A stretch of DNA of 64,000 nucleotides from Pseudomonas sp. L5B5 (GTDB taxonomy: Bacteria; Pseudomonadota; Gammaproteobacteria; Pseudomonadales; Pseudomonadaceae), in contig NZ_CP084742.1 of the NCBI RefSeq assembly GCF_020520285.1, forward strand, positions 2,170,001-2,234,000, given 5' to 3'. The translations under genes were made by a program, and so were the position numbers. The notes beneath the pieces were generated by a model, which saw nothing but the letters and a program-made list of their open reading frames with translations, searched no databases and was not told the DNA's origin. This document shows, piece by piece, positions 26,531-33,895 of the stretch (its first letter is position 1; every line of letters begins with the position of its first letter).

Positions 26531-26626
26531 ATGTTCAAACATTCGAAAGTACGTCAGGCGGGGCTCATTCTCTTCGCAACCACGCTGCTGCTGATCTTGC
26601 CGAATCTCACCAAAGTGATCGGCTGA
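26531..26626 (+). CDS. 31-residue single-helix membrane peptide
   Basis: ATG at 26531 to TGA at 26626. It begins MFKHSKVRQAG (basic, predicted cytoplasmic) and continues with about 16 hydrophobic residues (LILFATTLLLILPN), ending TKVIG. That is the layout of a small inner-membrane protein. AAGG lies about 12 bases upstream. The gene is too short for routine calling. Function unknown; small proteins of this shape often bind and modulate a larger membrane complex. Confidence 0.55.
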   Translation: MFKHSKVRQAGLILFATTLLLILPNLTKVIG

Positions 26627-26727
26627 TTCGTGGCTGCTCGTTCGGCAGGTCATAAAATTGTCCCCGGTTCCTACCGGGGTACGCACTTGTGTGCCAGTCT
26701 TCCTGGGGAACATCACGGGGAAGATTC

Positions 26728-27177
26728 ATGCGCCATTGGATTGCACTTGCCGCGCTCTTGAGCGCCTTCGACGCCTGCGCCGGAATCATCGATGTGAATC
26801 GCGCCGTGGATGAAATCAACGACGGCGCGCTGATCCTGGACCTGCGCAACGACAGTGACTTCGCTGCCGGCAACCTGCACAACTCGCTGCAGGTCAATCT
26901 CGAACTCGAGGACGGCACCGGCATCAGCGCCGAGGGCCTGGCCTACCAGTTGCGCAAGATGGTGCTGGACCCCAACGCCACGGTGGTGATCTACAGCGAC
27001 ACCAACCAGCACGCCCTGGAAGCCGAGGACACGCTGGTCAAGCACGGCTATTTCGGTATCGTGAACGGCGGCAACTACGAAGAACTCCGGGACGCGCTGT
27101 TCGACCACGTGTCGCGACCCGACGATGTGCTTCCTGGCGACGAACCCACTGACGACGATCCGACGGCCATCAATTGA
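26728..27177 (+). CDS. Exported rhodanese-like protein lacking the catalytic cysteine
   Basis: 149 residues: signal peptide (MRHWIALAALLSAFDACA), then one rhodanese fold with ALILDLRNDSDFAAGNLHNSLQVNL and NATVVIYSDTNQHALEAEDTLVKHGYFGIVNGGNYEEL. In active rhodaneses the loop after the central strand has a Cys; here the position reads S90 in VIYSDTNQ, so sulfurtransferase activity is unlikely and a binding role is more plausible. Its stop overlaps the TTG start of the cytochrome gene, so the two are co-translated and both exported. Confidence 0.82.
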   Translation: MRHWIALAALLSAFDACAGIIDVNRAVDEINDGALILDLRNDSDFAAGNLHNSLQVNLELEDGTGISAEGLAYQLRKMVLDPNATVVIYSDTNQHALEAEDTLVKHGYFGIVNGGNYEELRDALFDHVSRPDDVLPGDEPTDDDPTAIN

Positions 27178-27977
27178 AAGCTCTGTTCCTTTGCACTGCC
27201 CTGCTGCTGAGCATGCCCCTGCACGCCGCACAACTGCTGATCGACCTGGGCTCCGGCAGCCACGCCTGGCAGACCCAGGCGCTGCTCGAGCACCCCGATG
27301 TTCGGGACATCACCATCCGGGACGACGTCTCCTACAAGCGCGACATGCACTACCGGGCGGTGCCGCTGGCCAGCCTGCTCAAGGGCCTGAAGGCCGAGGA
27401 TCACCTGCAGGCCGTGGCCCTGGACGGTTTTGCCGCGGAGCTGAGCGCGGCTCCGTTACTCGAGCGCCAGGGGGCCAGGGCCTGGCTGGCCGTGGAGGAC
27501 CCGCGCCAACCCTGGCCGGCCCTGGCGGCCGACAAGCCCAGCGCCGGCCCCTTCTACCTGGTCTGGACGGACCCCGCAGCCGGGCACATCAGCCCCGAAC
27601 AGTGGCCGTTCCAGGTGACCCGGATCCAGCGCCTGGCACCGGTGGCCGAACGTTTCCCGGCCCTGAGACCAGCCCCCGGGCTGGCAGCCGATGACCCGAT
27701 CAACCAGGGTTTTGCCCTGTTCCAGAAGAACTGCCTGGCCTGCCATCGGCTCAATGGCGCCGGGGATTCGCAGTTCGGCCCCGACCTGAACTTGCCCTAC
27801 AACCCCACCGAGTACTTCAGCGGCGACTTCCTCAAGCGTTACGTGCGCGATCCGCAAAGCCTGAGGCGCTGGCCCCAGGCAAAAATGCCGGGGTTCAGCA
27901 GCAGCGTCCTGCCTGAGGCGGAGCTGGATCTGCTGCTGGGCTACCTGCGCCACATGGCCGGCCGCAAGCAACCCTGA
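27174..27977 (+). CDS. Exported c-type cytochrome with an N-terminal oxidoreductase-like domain
   Basis: 267 residues, TTG start at 27174 overlapping the upstream stop. Signal peptide MKALFLCTALLLSMPLHA. Residues about 20-155 (VRDITIRDDVSYKRDMHYRAVPLASLLKG, WPFQVTRIQRL) resemble the sulfite-oxidase-type molybdopterin domain but without the cofactor cysteine that I would expect. Residues about 175-267 are a monohaem cytochrome c: CLACH (187-191), distal Met238 in AKMPGF, and a C-terminal helix LLGYLRHMAG. It acts in the periplasm, probably as an electron carrier for an unknown reaction. Followed by a copy of the inverted-repeat element. Confidence 0.85.
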   Translation: MKALFLCTALLLSMPLHAAQLLIDLGSGSHAWQTQALLEHPDVRDITIRDDVSYKRDMHYRAVPLASLLKGLKAEDHLQAVALDGFAAELSAAPLLERQGARAWLAVEDPRQPWPALAADKPSAGPFYLVWTDPAAGHISPEQWPFQVTRIQRLAPVAERFPALRPAPGLAADDPINQGFALFQKNCLACHRLNGAGDSQFGPDLNLPYNPTEYFSGDFLKRYVRDPQSLRRWPQAKMPGFSSSVLPEAELDLLLGYLRHMAGRKQP

Positions 27978-27982
27978 GCGCC

Positions 27983-28140
27983 TAATGCCAGTCAGTTAAG
28001 CGAGATGATCCCCGTAGGGGCAGCCGGTCGACGCTCGATGGCTCGCGATGGTCGTTAACGCTAGCGCGTATTGACGGGATAAACGCAGCGTTCTGAAGTC
28101 TATCGCGGGCAAGCCTCGCTCCTGCATAACCGATCGGCAC
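27983..28140. mobile_element. Inverted-repeat element, copy B (degenerate)
   Basis: Begins TAATGCCAGTCAGTTAAG, contains GGTCGACGCTCGATGGCTCG, GATGGTCGTTAACGCTAGCGC, GATAAACGCAGCG and GCGGGCAAGCCTCGCTCCT in the same order as copy C, and ends CGATCGGCAC. The right end is more diverged than in copies A and C. Flanks AGCGCC (27977-27982) and GGCGCT (28149-28154) are complementary, as if a hairpin after the cytochrome gene had been split. Confidence 0.65.
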
Positions 28141-28227
28141 GAGCCCTGGGCGCTTCCTTGCACCAGCCCTGCATGGTCGCCAGGGTTGGATAGGGGACTG
28201 GCTATCACCTGCATAGCCAGAGTCGAT

Positions 28228-28401
28228 TTCACCCACTGCGAATGCCGGTAGATAATCGCCCCCATCGAACCACTCTTCACCGCCTGATGAAGTTACTGCA
28301 ACCCTGATGACACCGATGACAACCGAGTCCGGGCTCTCCCGACCGGTTCCCTCTCCTGACCGGTCTTCCCTTTCAGCCACCCTCCCGGGTGGCTTTTTTT
28401 T
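28228..28401 (+). ncRNA. Candidate structured small RNA (predicted transcript about 28263-28401)
   Basis: No protein frame. TTCACC (28228-28233), a 17-base spacer and GATAAT (28251-28256) form a plausible promoter. About 139 bases later a textbook terminator, GCCACCC-TC-CGGGTGGC followed by eight T, ends at 28401. Just before it, GACCGGT ... ACCGGTC forms another hairpin with a C/U-rich loop (TTCCCTCTCCT), complementary in type to Shine-Dalgarno sequences. It does not match any Pseudomonas small RNA I remember. The remainder of the 27978-28475 gap is repeat copy B. Confidence 0.45.
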
Positions 28402-28423
28402 GCTGTGCCGCTCCCTGAAATGC

Positions 28424-28450
28424 AATTGGCCAACCCGGAGGTTGGCCAAT
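28424..28450 (-). terminator. Putative terminator of the RraB-like gene
   Basis: TTGGCCAACC ... GGTTGGCCAA is a perfect 10-bp inverted repeat with a short loop about 26 bases past the stop of the minus-strand gene; only a weak T-tract follows on the minus strand. Confidence 0.55.
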
Positions 28451-28475
28451 CATCTGCCTTGTCGCGATTGACGGG

Positions 28476-28817
28476 CTATATCAGGCGCCCGCGTACCTCA
28501 TGTTTCACACCCCAGCCTTCAATGATGCCACCCAGAGGCTCGACCACTGCCTCGAAATCCTGTTCGAAATCCCCGATGCCACCATGCGTGGCATACATCA
28601 CCTTGCTCAGTTCCAGATACCAGGCGCCATCATCACGGGGACTGACCTGGGCATTCAAGGATTCTCCTCGAAACTGCCCTGCCGCCCTGCGCGCCCGCTC
28701 CTCATCCGGGAAAATGGCGTAGAACTCGATGGGATGAAACCGTGAAAAATCGAAACCGCCTTCTTTCATGCGGCGCAGCACACTGCTGCTGATGTCTTCT
28801 TGAAAGGCTGTGCTCAT
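28476..28817 (-). CDS. RraB-like (ribonuclease E inhibitor B family) protein
   Basis: 113 residues: FDFSRFHPIEFYAIFPDEERARRAAGQFRGESLNAQVSPRDDGAWYLELSKVMYATHGGIGDFEQDFEAVVEPLGGIIEGWG. The ferredoxin-like fold with FPDEERA and a C-terminal GWG is characteristic of the RraB/DUF1260 family. E. coli RraB binds RNase E and alters mRNA turnover; whether this shorter protein does so is inference. Confidence 0.78.
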   Translation of the reverse strand: MSTAFQEDISSSVLRRMKEGGFDFSRFHPIEFYAIFPDEERARRAAGQFRGESLNAQVSPRDDGAWYLELSKVMYATHGGIGDFEQDFEAVVEPLGGIIEGWGVKHEVRGRLI

Positions 28818-29028
28818 GAAACGTCCTCCTCAAACCGATGGATAGACTTTCCGTGCTTCCCGAATTGCAGGCCAAACAGACCGACGTCACGACCCAGGGA
28901 GAGTCGACAGGAAACAAACATGGAGCTGGCAAGATCAGGCCTTGGTGAAGAATTCGCTGACCCTGCTTGCAGATTAGCGCCTACCTCTGGACGCCGCCAG
29001 AAATCGTGGCCGGTGCCATTGCCGCTAC

Positions 29029-29265
29029 TTACTGGATCGGCGAGATGCTCAGAATCTGAATGCTGTTCTGCTCTTTCAGGCTCTTGAGAGTAGGCGCATC
29101 GGTACGCCCCTCCAGGTCGTTGAGGTCCAGTTCGGCACTCACTGGCAGCAACCGGGCCCGCACCAGCTGCGCAGCGCGCTCCAGTGTCGGTTGCTGTTCG
29201 CAATCGAAGTGCTCGACAGACTGGACACCATGATCATCAACGAAAGTGACTTGCCACTTTTGCAT
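29029..29265 (-). CDS. Small hypothetical protein (78 aa)
   Basis: MQKWQVTFVDDHGVQSVEHFDCEQQPTLERAAQLVRARLLPVSAELDLNDLEGR and so on: a predicted beta-alpha fold, no signal peptide or known domain. GAGGAGG lies about 6 bases before the ATG at 29265, which strongly supports this start; longer open frames upstream are spurious. Probably conserved in pseudomonads but I cannot give a function. Confidence 0.7.
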   Translation of the reverse strand: MQKWQVTFVDDHGVQSVEHFDCEQQPTLERAAQLVRARLLPVSAELDLNDLEGRTDAPTLKSLKEQNSIQILSISPIQ

Positions 29266-29362
29266 CAATGCCTCCTCGATAGCCCCGTGAGTGGGCCTAC
29301 ATAATCTGGACCTTGAGGCACTGGCAAACGTTCCACCGCAGGATCGGCAACCACCCATGAAA

Positions 29363-29384
29363 AAGGCCGCCCAGAGGCGGCCTT
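29363..29384 (-). terminator. Terminator of the START-domain gene
   Basis: AAGGCCGCC-CAGA-GGCGGCCTT hairpin with AAAAA to its left (T-tract on the minus strand), 24 bases past the stop. Confidence 0.85.
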
Positions 29385-29407
29385 GAGTGGCAGGTGGAAC
29401 AATTCGG

Positions 29408-30016
29408 TCAAGGCTTCTCGGCGCGAGCCTTGAGTGCCTTGAGGGTGTTGAACGGCGCCTCGACCACGAACTTGTTAGCCAGCCAGGAGGGCACGCTGCC
29501 ACCCGGCTCGGTATGGACCTGGTAGGTCACTTCCACCTGGTCGGCGCCCTTGGGTACGAACTTCCAGTAGCCCTGGACCTGGGCCACACGCACGAAGCCT
29601 TTCTCTTCGGGGATATAGGTCGGCAACCCCTCGAGCTTGCGAGTCAGGCTGCCGTCGGCGCCTTCACTGGTGGTGATGTGCAGGACCGAGTCGCGGGCAG
29701 TGACTGGCCACGGCGCGTTGAACTGCGTGTAGGTCCAGCTCTGGTCGCCCTCGTGCTTGAGCAGCTTCTGGGTCTTGCACTCGTGAATCCAGGCACAGGC
29801 TCCAGCCGCATCTTCCTGTAGTGCACGGAGCTTGGCGATGGAGGTCTTCATGGTGGCGACACCGCGGTAGGCCTTGTACTTGGAACCGGCCACTTCGCTC
29901 AAGGACACCTTGATGCCGTCTTCGTCCTTGGCCGTTTGCCAGTCTTCGGCCTGGGCCGTTGCCGACAACAGCGCGGTTAAACCACAGATAACAGCAATTC
30001 GATGCAGCGAACCCAT
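29408..30016 (-). CDS. START-domain (lipid-transfer fold) exported protein
   Basis: 202 residues. Signal peptide MGSLHRIAVICGLTALLSATAQA, then a StAR-related lipid-transfer domain: DWQTAKDEDGIKVSLSEVAGSKYKAYRG, WIHECKTQKLLKHEG, NAPWPVTARDSVLHITTS, GYWKFVPKGADQVEVTYQVHTEPGGSVPSWLANKFVVEAPFNTLKAL. The start ATG at 30016 has AAGGAA 8 bases upstream. A hydrophobic-ligand carrier in the periplasm is likely from the fold; the ligand is unknown. Confidence 0.88.
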   Translation of the reverse strand: MGSLHRIAVICGLTALLSATAQAEDWQTAKDEDGIKVSLSEVAGSKYKAYRGVATMKTSIAKLRALQEDAAGACAWIHECKTQKLLKHEGDQSWTYTQFNAPWPVTARDSVLHITTSEGADGSLTRKLEGLPTYIPEEKGFVRVAQVQGYWKFVPKGADQVEVTYQVHTEPGGSVPSWLANKFVVEAPFNTLKALKARAEKP

Positions 30017-30059
30017 TGTCTTATTCCTTATTGTTGAAGTTCCGTTCATTGAGAACAAC

Positions 30060-30314
30060 CTAAGCCGCTGTCATTTGCTCCCACCAACCGATCAGGCGGA
30101 TGGCTTGCTCACGGCTTTCGCCACACACTTCGGGATCTGCCATGAACGCCGCACACACCGCCGGGCGCTCCGGTAATCCGAACAGGCCGCACAGGTGTTC
30201 GACCGAAAGATGCAGGCATCGTTCTCCGGCCGGCTTGCCTTGGGGCATTCCGGGAATCGGGGTACTGATGGAAGGGGCAATGCAGCAAGCGCCACAACCT
30301 TCACGGCAGTTCAT
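30060..30314 (-). CDS. YkgJ-family cysteine cluster protein
   Basis: 84 residues starting MNCREGCGACC. Cysteines are arranged CxxxCxxCC near the N-terminus, then ERCLHL, HLCGLF, AVCAAF and EVCG. This is the PF03692 (UPF0153) pattern, thought to bind zinc or an Fe-S cluster. Function not established. An in-frame ATG at 30362 would add 16 residues; the family begins at the first Cys segment, so 30314 is preferred. Confidence 0.82.
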   Translation of the reverse strand: MNCREGCGACCIAPSISTPIPGMPQGKPAGERCLHLSVEHLCGLFGLPERPAVCAAFMADPEVCGESREQAIRLIGWWEQMTAA

Positions 30315-30483
30315 GACGAAACGCTCCTCGCGACGAGCAAAGTGTTGGATGGCGCCGGACAAGAGTAACCGCTAAAACAGCCGTTTAAAATTACTCGAAG
30401 AACGGATTTGACGCACAACCGTGCGTGACTGATCAGTCTCCGACAAAGTGTCGGCCAGGACGGTCACAAGGATGCACAAGAAT

Positions 30484-30999
30484 TTATTGCTTGAACTCGA
30501 AATCCAGGGCGGCGCCCTCGATGTCTCGACGCTCTTCCCTGCGCAATTGCAACTGCATTTCGTTGCTGAGCAGGCGACCGTTAAGTTGGAACGGGCTGCT
30601 TTCCTTGGGTTTCTCGCCGAACATCGGCGGCAGCAACGGCTCGCGCTTGGGCAGCGGCGTGGCACCGATGGGTTGCAGGTGCCTGACCATTTCCGTTGGC
30701 AGGTTCAAGTCCAGCTTGGGGCTGACCAGCGGGGTCTTGATGTCCTGGTAGGCCCACTTGGACTTGGGGGCGGCCTTGGCGCTGCGCTTGGAAGCCTTGG
30801 CCTTGCCGGCACTCTTCGAAGCCTTGGGCTTGCTTGCCGGCGTCTTGCTGGTTGCAGCTTTGCTGGCAGCTGGCGACTGCCCCGAACGAGTGGCGCCGGC
30901 TGCAGATTTTTCAGCGGCCGGAGCGGCCTGCACTGATGTGGCGGCAGCAACTCCCAGCAGGCAGGCACATAACCAGATGGCAGGAAAAAAGGCTTTCAT
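30484..30999 (-). CDS. Exported lysine/alanine-rich protein of unknown function
   Basis: 171 residues: signal peptide (MKAFFPAIWLCACLLGVAAATSVQA), then a low-complexity Ala/Lys/Ser stretch (about 27-85, with SKPKASKSAGKAKASKRSAK), then a conserved-looking tail (AYQDIKTPLVSPKLDLNLPTEMVRHLQPIG ... GRLLSNEMQLQLRREERRDIEGAALDFEFKQ). The low-complexity part often draws a wrong translation-factor annotation by composition. Tail suggests a specific partner; no function known. ATG chosen to place the signal peptide first. Confidence 0.72.
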   Translation of the reverse strand: MKAFFPAIWLCACLLGVAAATSVQAAPAAEKSAAGATRSGQSPAASKAATSKTPASKPKASKSAGKAKASKRSAKAAPKSKWAYQDIKTPLVSPKLDLNLPTEMVRHLQPIGATPLPKREPLLPPMFGEKPKESSPFQLNGRLLSNEMQLQLRREERRDIEGAALDFEFKQ

Positions 31000-31077
31000 A
31001 AAGACAGGCAAATCGAGAAAAGATGCCTCTATGCTCGCTTGTTGCACGCCCCATGACAAGCATGGGGAGCGCATTGG

Positions 31078-32517
31078 CTAGAAACCGCCGGCCGCTTCCT
31101 GGCACAACTGGCTGGCGAGCATGCCCAGGGTCATCAGCGCCCGTTCGGCTTCGCGGTTCCACGGAGTGCCGCAGTTCAGGCGTATGCAGTGGTTGAACTG
31201 CTCGGTGTTACTGAAGATCAGCCCCGGCGCGATGCTGATGCCCTGCTGCAAGGCTCGTACATGCAGTTCCTGGGTATTGACTCGCCCCGGCAAGCTGACC
31301 CACAGGATGAAGCCGCCAGTGGGCCGGGTGATTTGCGTGCCTTCCGGAAAATGCTGCTGGACCGCCAACTGGAAGGCGCTGAGGTTCTTGCGGTACTCCT
31401 GGCGGATGTAACGCAAGTGGCGGTCGTATCCGCCGTTCTCCAGGTAGGCCGCCACAGCCATCTGGGTCACGCTGCACGCCGAATGAGTGCTGAAGGTCTG
31501 CAGGCGCTGGATCTCCTGCTGATACTTGCCAGCGATCATCCAGCCGATGCGCACGCCGGGCGACAGGGTCTTGGAAAAGCTGGAACAGTAGATCACCCGG
31601 TCCAGGCGGTCATAGGCCTTGAGGGCCTTGGTGCGGCCAACCTCAAACATCAGCTCGCCGTAGATATCATCCTCGACCACCTGGATATCGAAGTCCGAAG
31701 CCAGGCGCAGCAACTGCTTCTGCCGCTCTTCGGGCATCGTGCCGCCCAGGGGGTTGCTCAGGCGCGTGGTCAGCACCAGGGCCTTGATCGACCATTGGTT
31801 GGCTGCCAGTTGCAGGGCCTCCAGGCTCATGCCGGTGGCCGGATCGCTGGGAATCTCGATGACCTTGAGCCCCAGCAGGTCGGCCAATTGCAGCAATCCA
31901 TAATAGGTGGGCGACTCGGCGGCGATCAGGTCGCCCGGCCGGGTGAGGACTCGCAGCGACATCTGCAGCGCATCGACGCAGCCGTGGGTGATCACCACCT
32001 CGGAAGGGTCGACCACCACGCCGGCATCGCGCATGCGGATCGCCACCTGGCGCCGCAGCGGCTCGAAACCCGGGCTGAACATGTAGCTGAATGCCCGTGG
32101 GCTATGGAAACGCGTGACCTTGGCCAACTGCTGGTGCAGTGCGCGCACCGGCAAGTAGTCGACGCTGGGCACCGCTGCCCCGAGGGGAAAGACCCCTTCG
32201 CGCCGGGACTCCACCAGGACTTGCTGGATGATGCTGCTGCGAGTGACCAGCCCCGGACGCTCGACCCGGGCGATGTCCGGCGTCGGCGCAGTCAGCGCCG
32301 GCGTCTGGTGCACGTAGTAGCCCGACTGGGGCCGCGCGCGGATCAGCCCCTGGTCCTCGAGGTTGGCATAGGCCTGGAGCACCGTGGCATGGCTGACGTT
32401 GAGCTGCGAGCTCATCTTGCGTACCGACGGTACGCGCTCCCCCGGCTGATAGACACCACGACGAATATCCTCAGCCAGCTGCTGAGCGATACGTTGATAG
32501 AGCAAGAGATTGGTCAT
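31078..32517 (-). CDS. MocR-type GntR regulator fused to an aminotransferase domain
   Basis: 479 residues. N-terminal winged helix (LLLYQRIAQQLAEDIRRGVYQPGERVPSVRKMSSQLNVSHATVLQAYANLEDQGLIRARPQSGYYV), then a class I aminotransferase fold with AAESPTYYGLL, LVLTTRLSNPLGG and the PLP lysine in YCSSFSKTLSPGVRIGW. MocR proteins use PLP or a PLP-amino-acid adduct as effector. No obvious target operon is adjacent; it is not divergent from a biosynthetic gene. The ATG at 32517 (MTNLLLYQ) suits the family. Confidence 0.93.
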   Translation of the reverse strand: MTNLLLYQRIAQQLAEDIRRGVYQPGERVPSVRKMSSQLNVSHATVLQAYANLEDQGLIRARPQSGYYVHQTPALTAPTPDIARVERPGLVTRSSIIQQVLVESRREGVFPLGAAVPSVDYLPVRALHQQLAKVTRFHSPRAFSYMFSPGFEPLRRQVAIRMRDAGVVVDPSEVVITHGCVDALQMSLRVLTRPGDLIAAESPTYYGLLQLADLLGLKVIEIPSDPATGMSLEALQLAANQWSIKALVLTTRLSNPLGGTMPEERQKQLLRLASDFDIQVVEDDIYGELMFEVGRTKALKAYDRLDRVIYCSSFSKTLSPGVRIGWMIAGKYQQEIQRLQTFSTHSACSVTQMAVAAYLENGGYDRHLRYIRQEYRKNLSAFQLAVQQHFPEGTQITRPTGGFILWVSLPGRVNTQELHVRALQQGISIAPGLIFSNTEQFNHCIRLNCGTPWNREAERALMTLGMLASQLCQEAAGGF

Positions 32518-32671
32518 TGCGCAGCACCCGATTTCACGGTGTTTTATTCTTGTGTGAAACAATACCGGCACAGTTTAGAAGTGTACTGGGACAGTTTCCA
32601 CAATAGTCGAGTACACCGGCCAGTGAAAAGCACCGCAGCAGGTTTTTTACCTACCTTCACGCAGACATAAA

Positions 32672-32702
32672 AAAACCCGACGCCGGCCAGGCATCGGGTT
32701 TT
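32672..32702 (-). terminator. Terminator of the OmpA-lipoprotein operon
   Basis: AACCCGA-C-GCC ... GGC-A-TCGGGTT stem (32674-32700) with seven A at 32669-32675 giving a T-tract on the minus strand; about 20 bases past the OmpA-family stop. Confidence 0.85.
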
Positions 32703-32720
32703 CCAGGGATCAGCGTGTGA

Positions 32721-33533
32721 TCAGCGCGCAGCGCCGAGCTGCCCCTTCTCGTCGGAGAAGACGATCTCCACCCGCCGGTTCTGCGCCCGACCACGCTCGG
32801 AGGCGTTGGCCTCCACCGGATAGTCGTCGCCATAACCTTCGACCTGGATGCGTTTCTCGTCGACACCAAGGTCCACCAGCACGTCTGCCACCGCCTGGGC
32901 CCGATCGCGGGACAACTGCAGGTTGCCCTGCTGTTCGCCGGTGTTGTCGGTGTAACCCTCGATGCGCACCACACGCTTGGGATTGAGCTGGAGGAACTGG
33001 GCTACCTTGAGCACGGTGCGGTTGGCCGAGTTGTTGAGTTCTGCTTCGCCGGTATCGAACTGCACGTCCCCCAGCGTCATGACCAGGCCACGATCGGTCT
33101 GGGTGGTGGCCATGTTGAGGATCTGCTCTTCCAGCCATTTGCCCTGCTGCTGCACGCTGAGCAGCTTGGCCTCGCGCAGGGCCAGTTGCAGGCGCTGGCG
33201 CTCCAGCTCGAGCTTGGCCCCGCGTTCCTGGTTCAGCGCCTGCTCGGTGTGCTCGCGGGCGATCTCGCTGTAGCGACGGCTCAGGTAGGCGTAGTGCTCC
33301 ACGTCACTGCCGCTGCCCCAGTAGCTGGACAGGCGATCGGCACGGGCCAGGGACTCCCCGGCGCGGATCACATCCTTGGGGGCGATCCGCAGAACATTGG
33401 AGTCTTCCTTGACCTTCTGGAAGTCGTTGCTGGCCTGTTGCAGCGCTTCTTCGCTGTGCTGGCCTGCACACCCCATGAGGCTCGCGCCGGACAGCAGCAC
33501 GACAGCACCCAATACACATCTGGACATCTTCAT
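32721..33533 (-). CDS. OmpA-family lipoprotein with DUF4398 region
   Basis: 270 residues. Lipobox LMGC (Cys22) after a hydrophobic signal. The middle has long helices (SDVEHYAYLSRRYSEIAREHTEQALNQERGAKLELERQRLQLALREAKLL). The C-terminal OmpA peptidoglycan-binding domain includes VQFDTGEAELNNSANRTVLKVAQFL, IEGYTDNTGEQQGNLQLSRDRAQAVADVLVDLGVDEKRI and the final SERGRAQNRRVEIVF. It anchors to the outer membrane and grips peptidoglycan. Its ATG overlaps the stop of the upstream lipoprotein gene (ATGA). Confidence 0.92.
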   Translation of the reverse strand: MKMSRCVLGAVVLLSGASLMGCAGQHSEEALQQASNDFQKVKEDSNVLRIAPKDVIRAGESLARADRLSSYWGSGSDVEHYAYLSRRYSEIAREHTEQALNQERGAKLELERQRLQLALREAKLLSVQQQGKWLEEQILNMATTQTDRGLVMTLGDVQFDTGEAELNNSANRTVLKVAQFLQLNPKRVVRIEGYTDNTGEQQGNLQLSRDRAQAVADVLVDLGVDEKRIQVEGYGDDYPVEANASERGRAQNRRVEIVFSDEKGQLGAAR

Positions 33534-33886
33534 TGGGCGTCCCCCAGTTGCTTGCGCAGGCGGGCGATGCGGGTATTGAGCATGTTCACCTGTTCCTGGC
33601 TCTTCTGGGTCAAGACCTTGGCCTCGGCCAGGCGTGCATCCAGTTCGGCCTGCTCGGCACGCATCCTGGCTTTCTTGTAGGACTCATCCTGCATGTTGCC
33701 CTGGGCCCGGGAAAACTTCTCCTCGGCCAGCTTCAACTCCGGCACGTCCTCGGCCGAGGCACCAACGGCCTTGGCCTGTTCCAGCGCCCGGGCAGTGAGG
33801 CGCATTTGCTCGCTGGGTGCCGGATCAGTGGCACAACCCGCCATGGCCAGCAGGGCCAGGGCAGCAAAAAGAGGTCGAATAATCAC
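33530..33886 (-). CDS. DUF4398 lipoprotein
   Basis: 118 residues; GTG start at 33886 with AGGA 7 bases upstream. Lipobox AMAGC (Cys18), then a coiled-coil-like body (RALEQAKAVGASAEDVPELKLAEEKFSRAQGNMQDESYKKARMRAEQAELDARLAEAKVLTQ) characteristic of DUF4398. Overlaps the OmpA gene and follows the binding-protein gene by nine bases, so all three form an envelope operon. Confidence 0.88.
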   Translation of the reverse strand: MIIRPLFAALALLAMAGCATDPAPSEQMRLTARALEQAKAVGASAEDVPELKLAEEKFSRAQGNMQDESYKKARMRAEQAELDARLAEAKVLTQKSQEQVNMLNTRIARLRKQLGDAQ

Positions 33887-33895
33887 ACGAGATTC

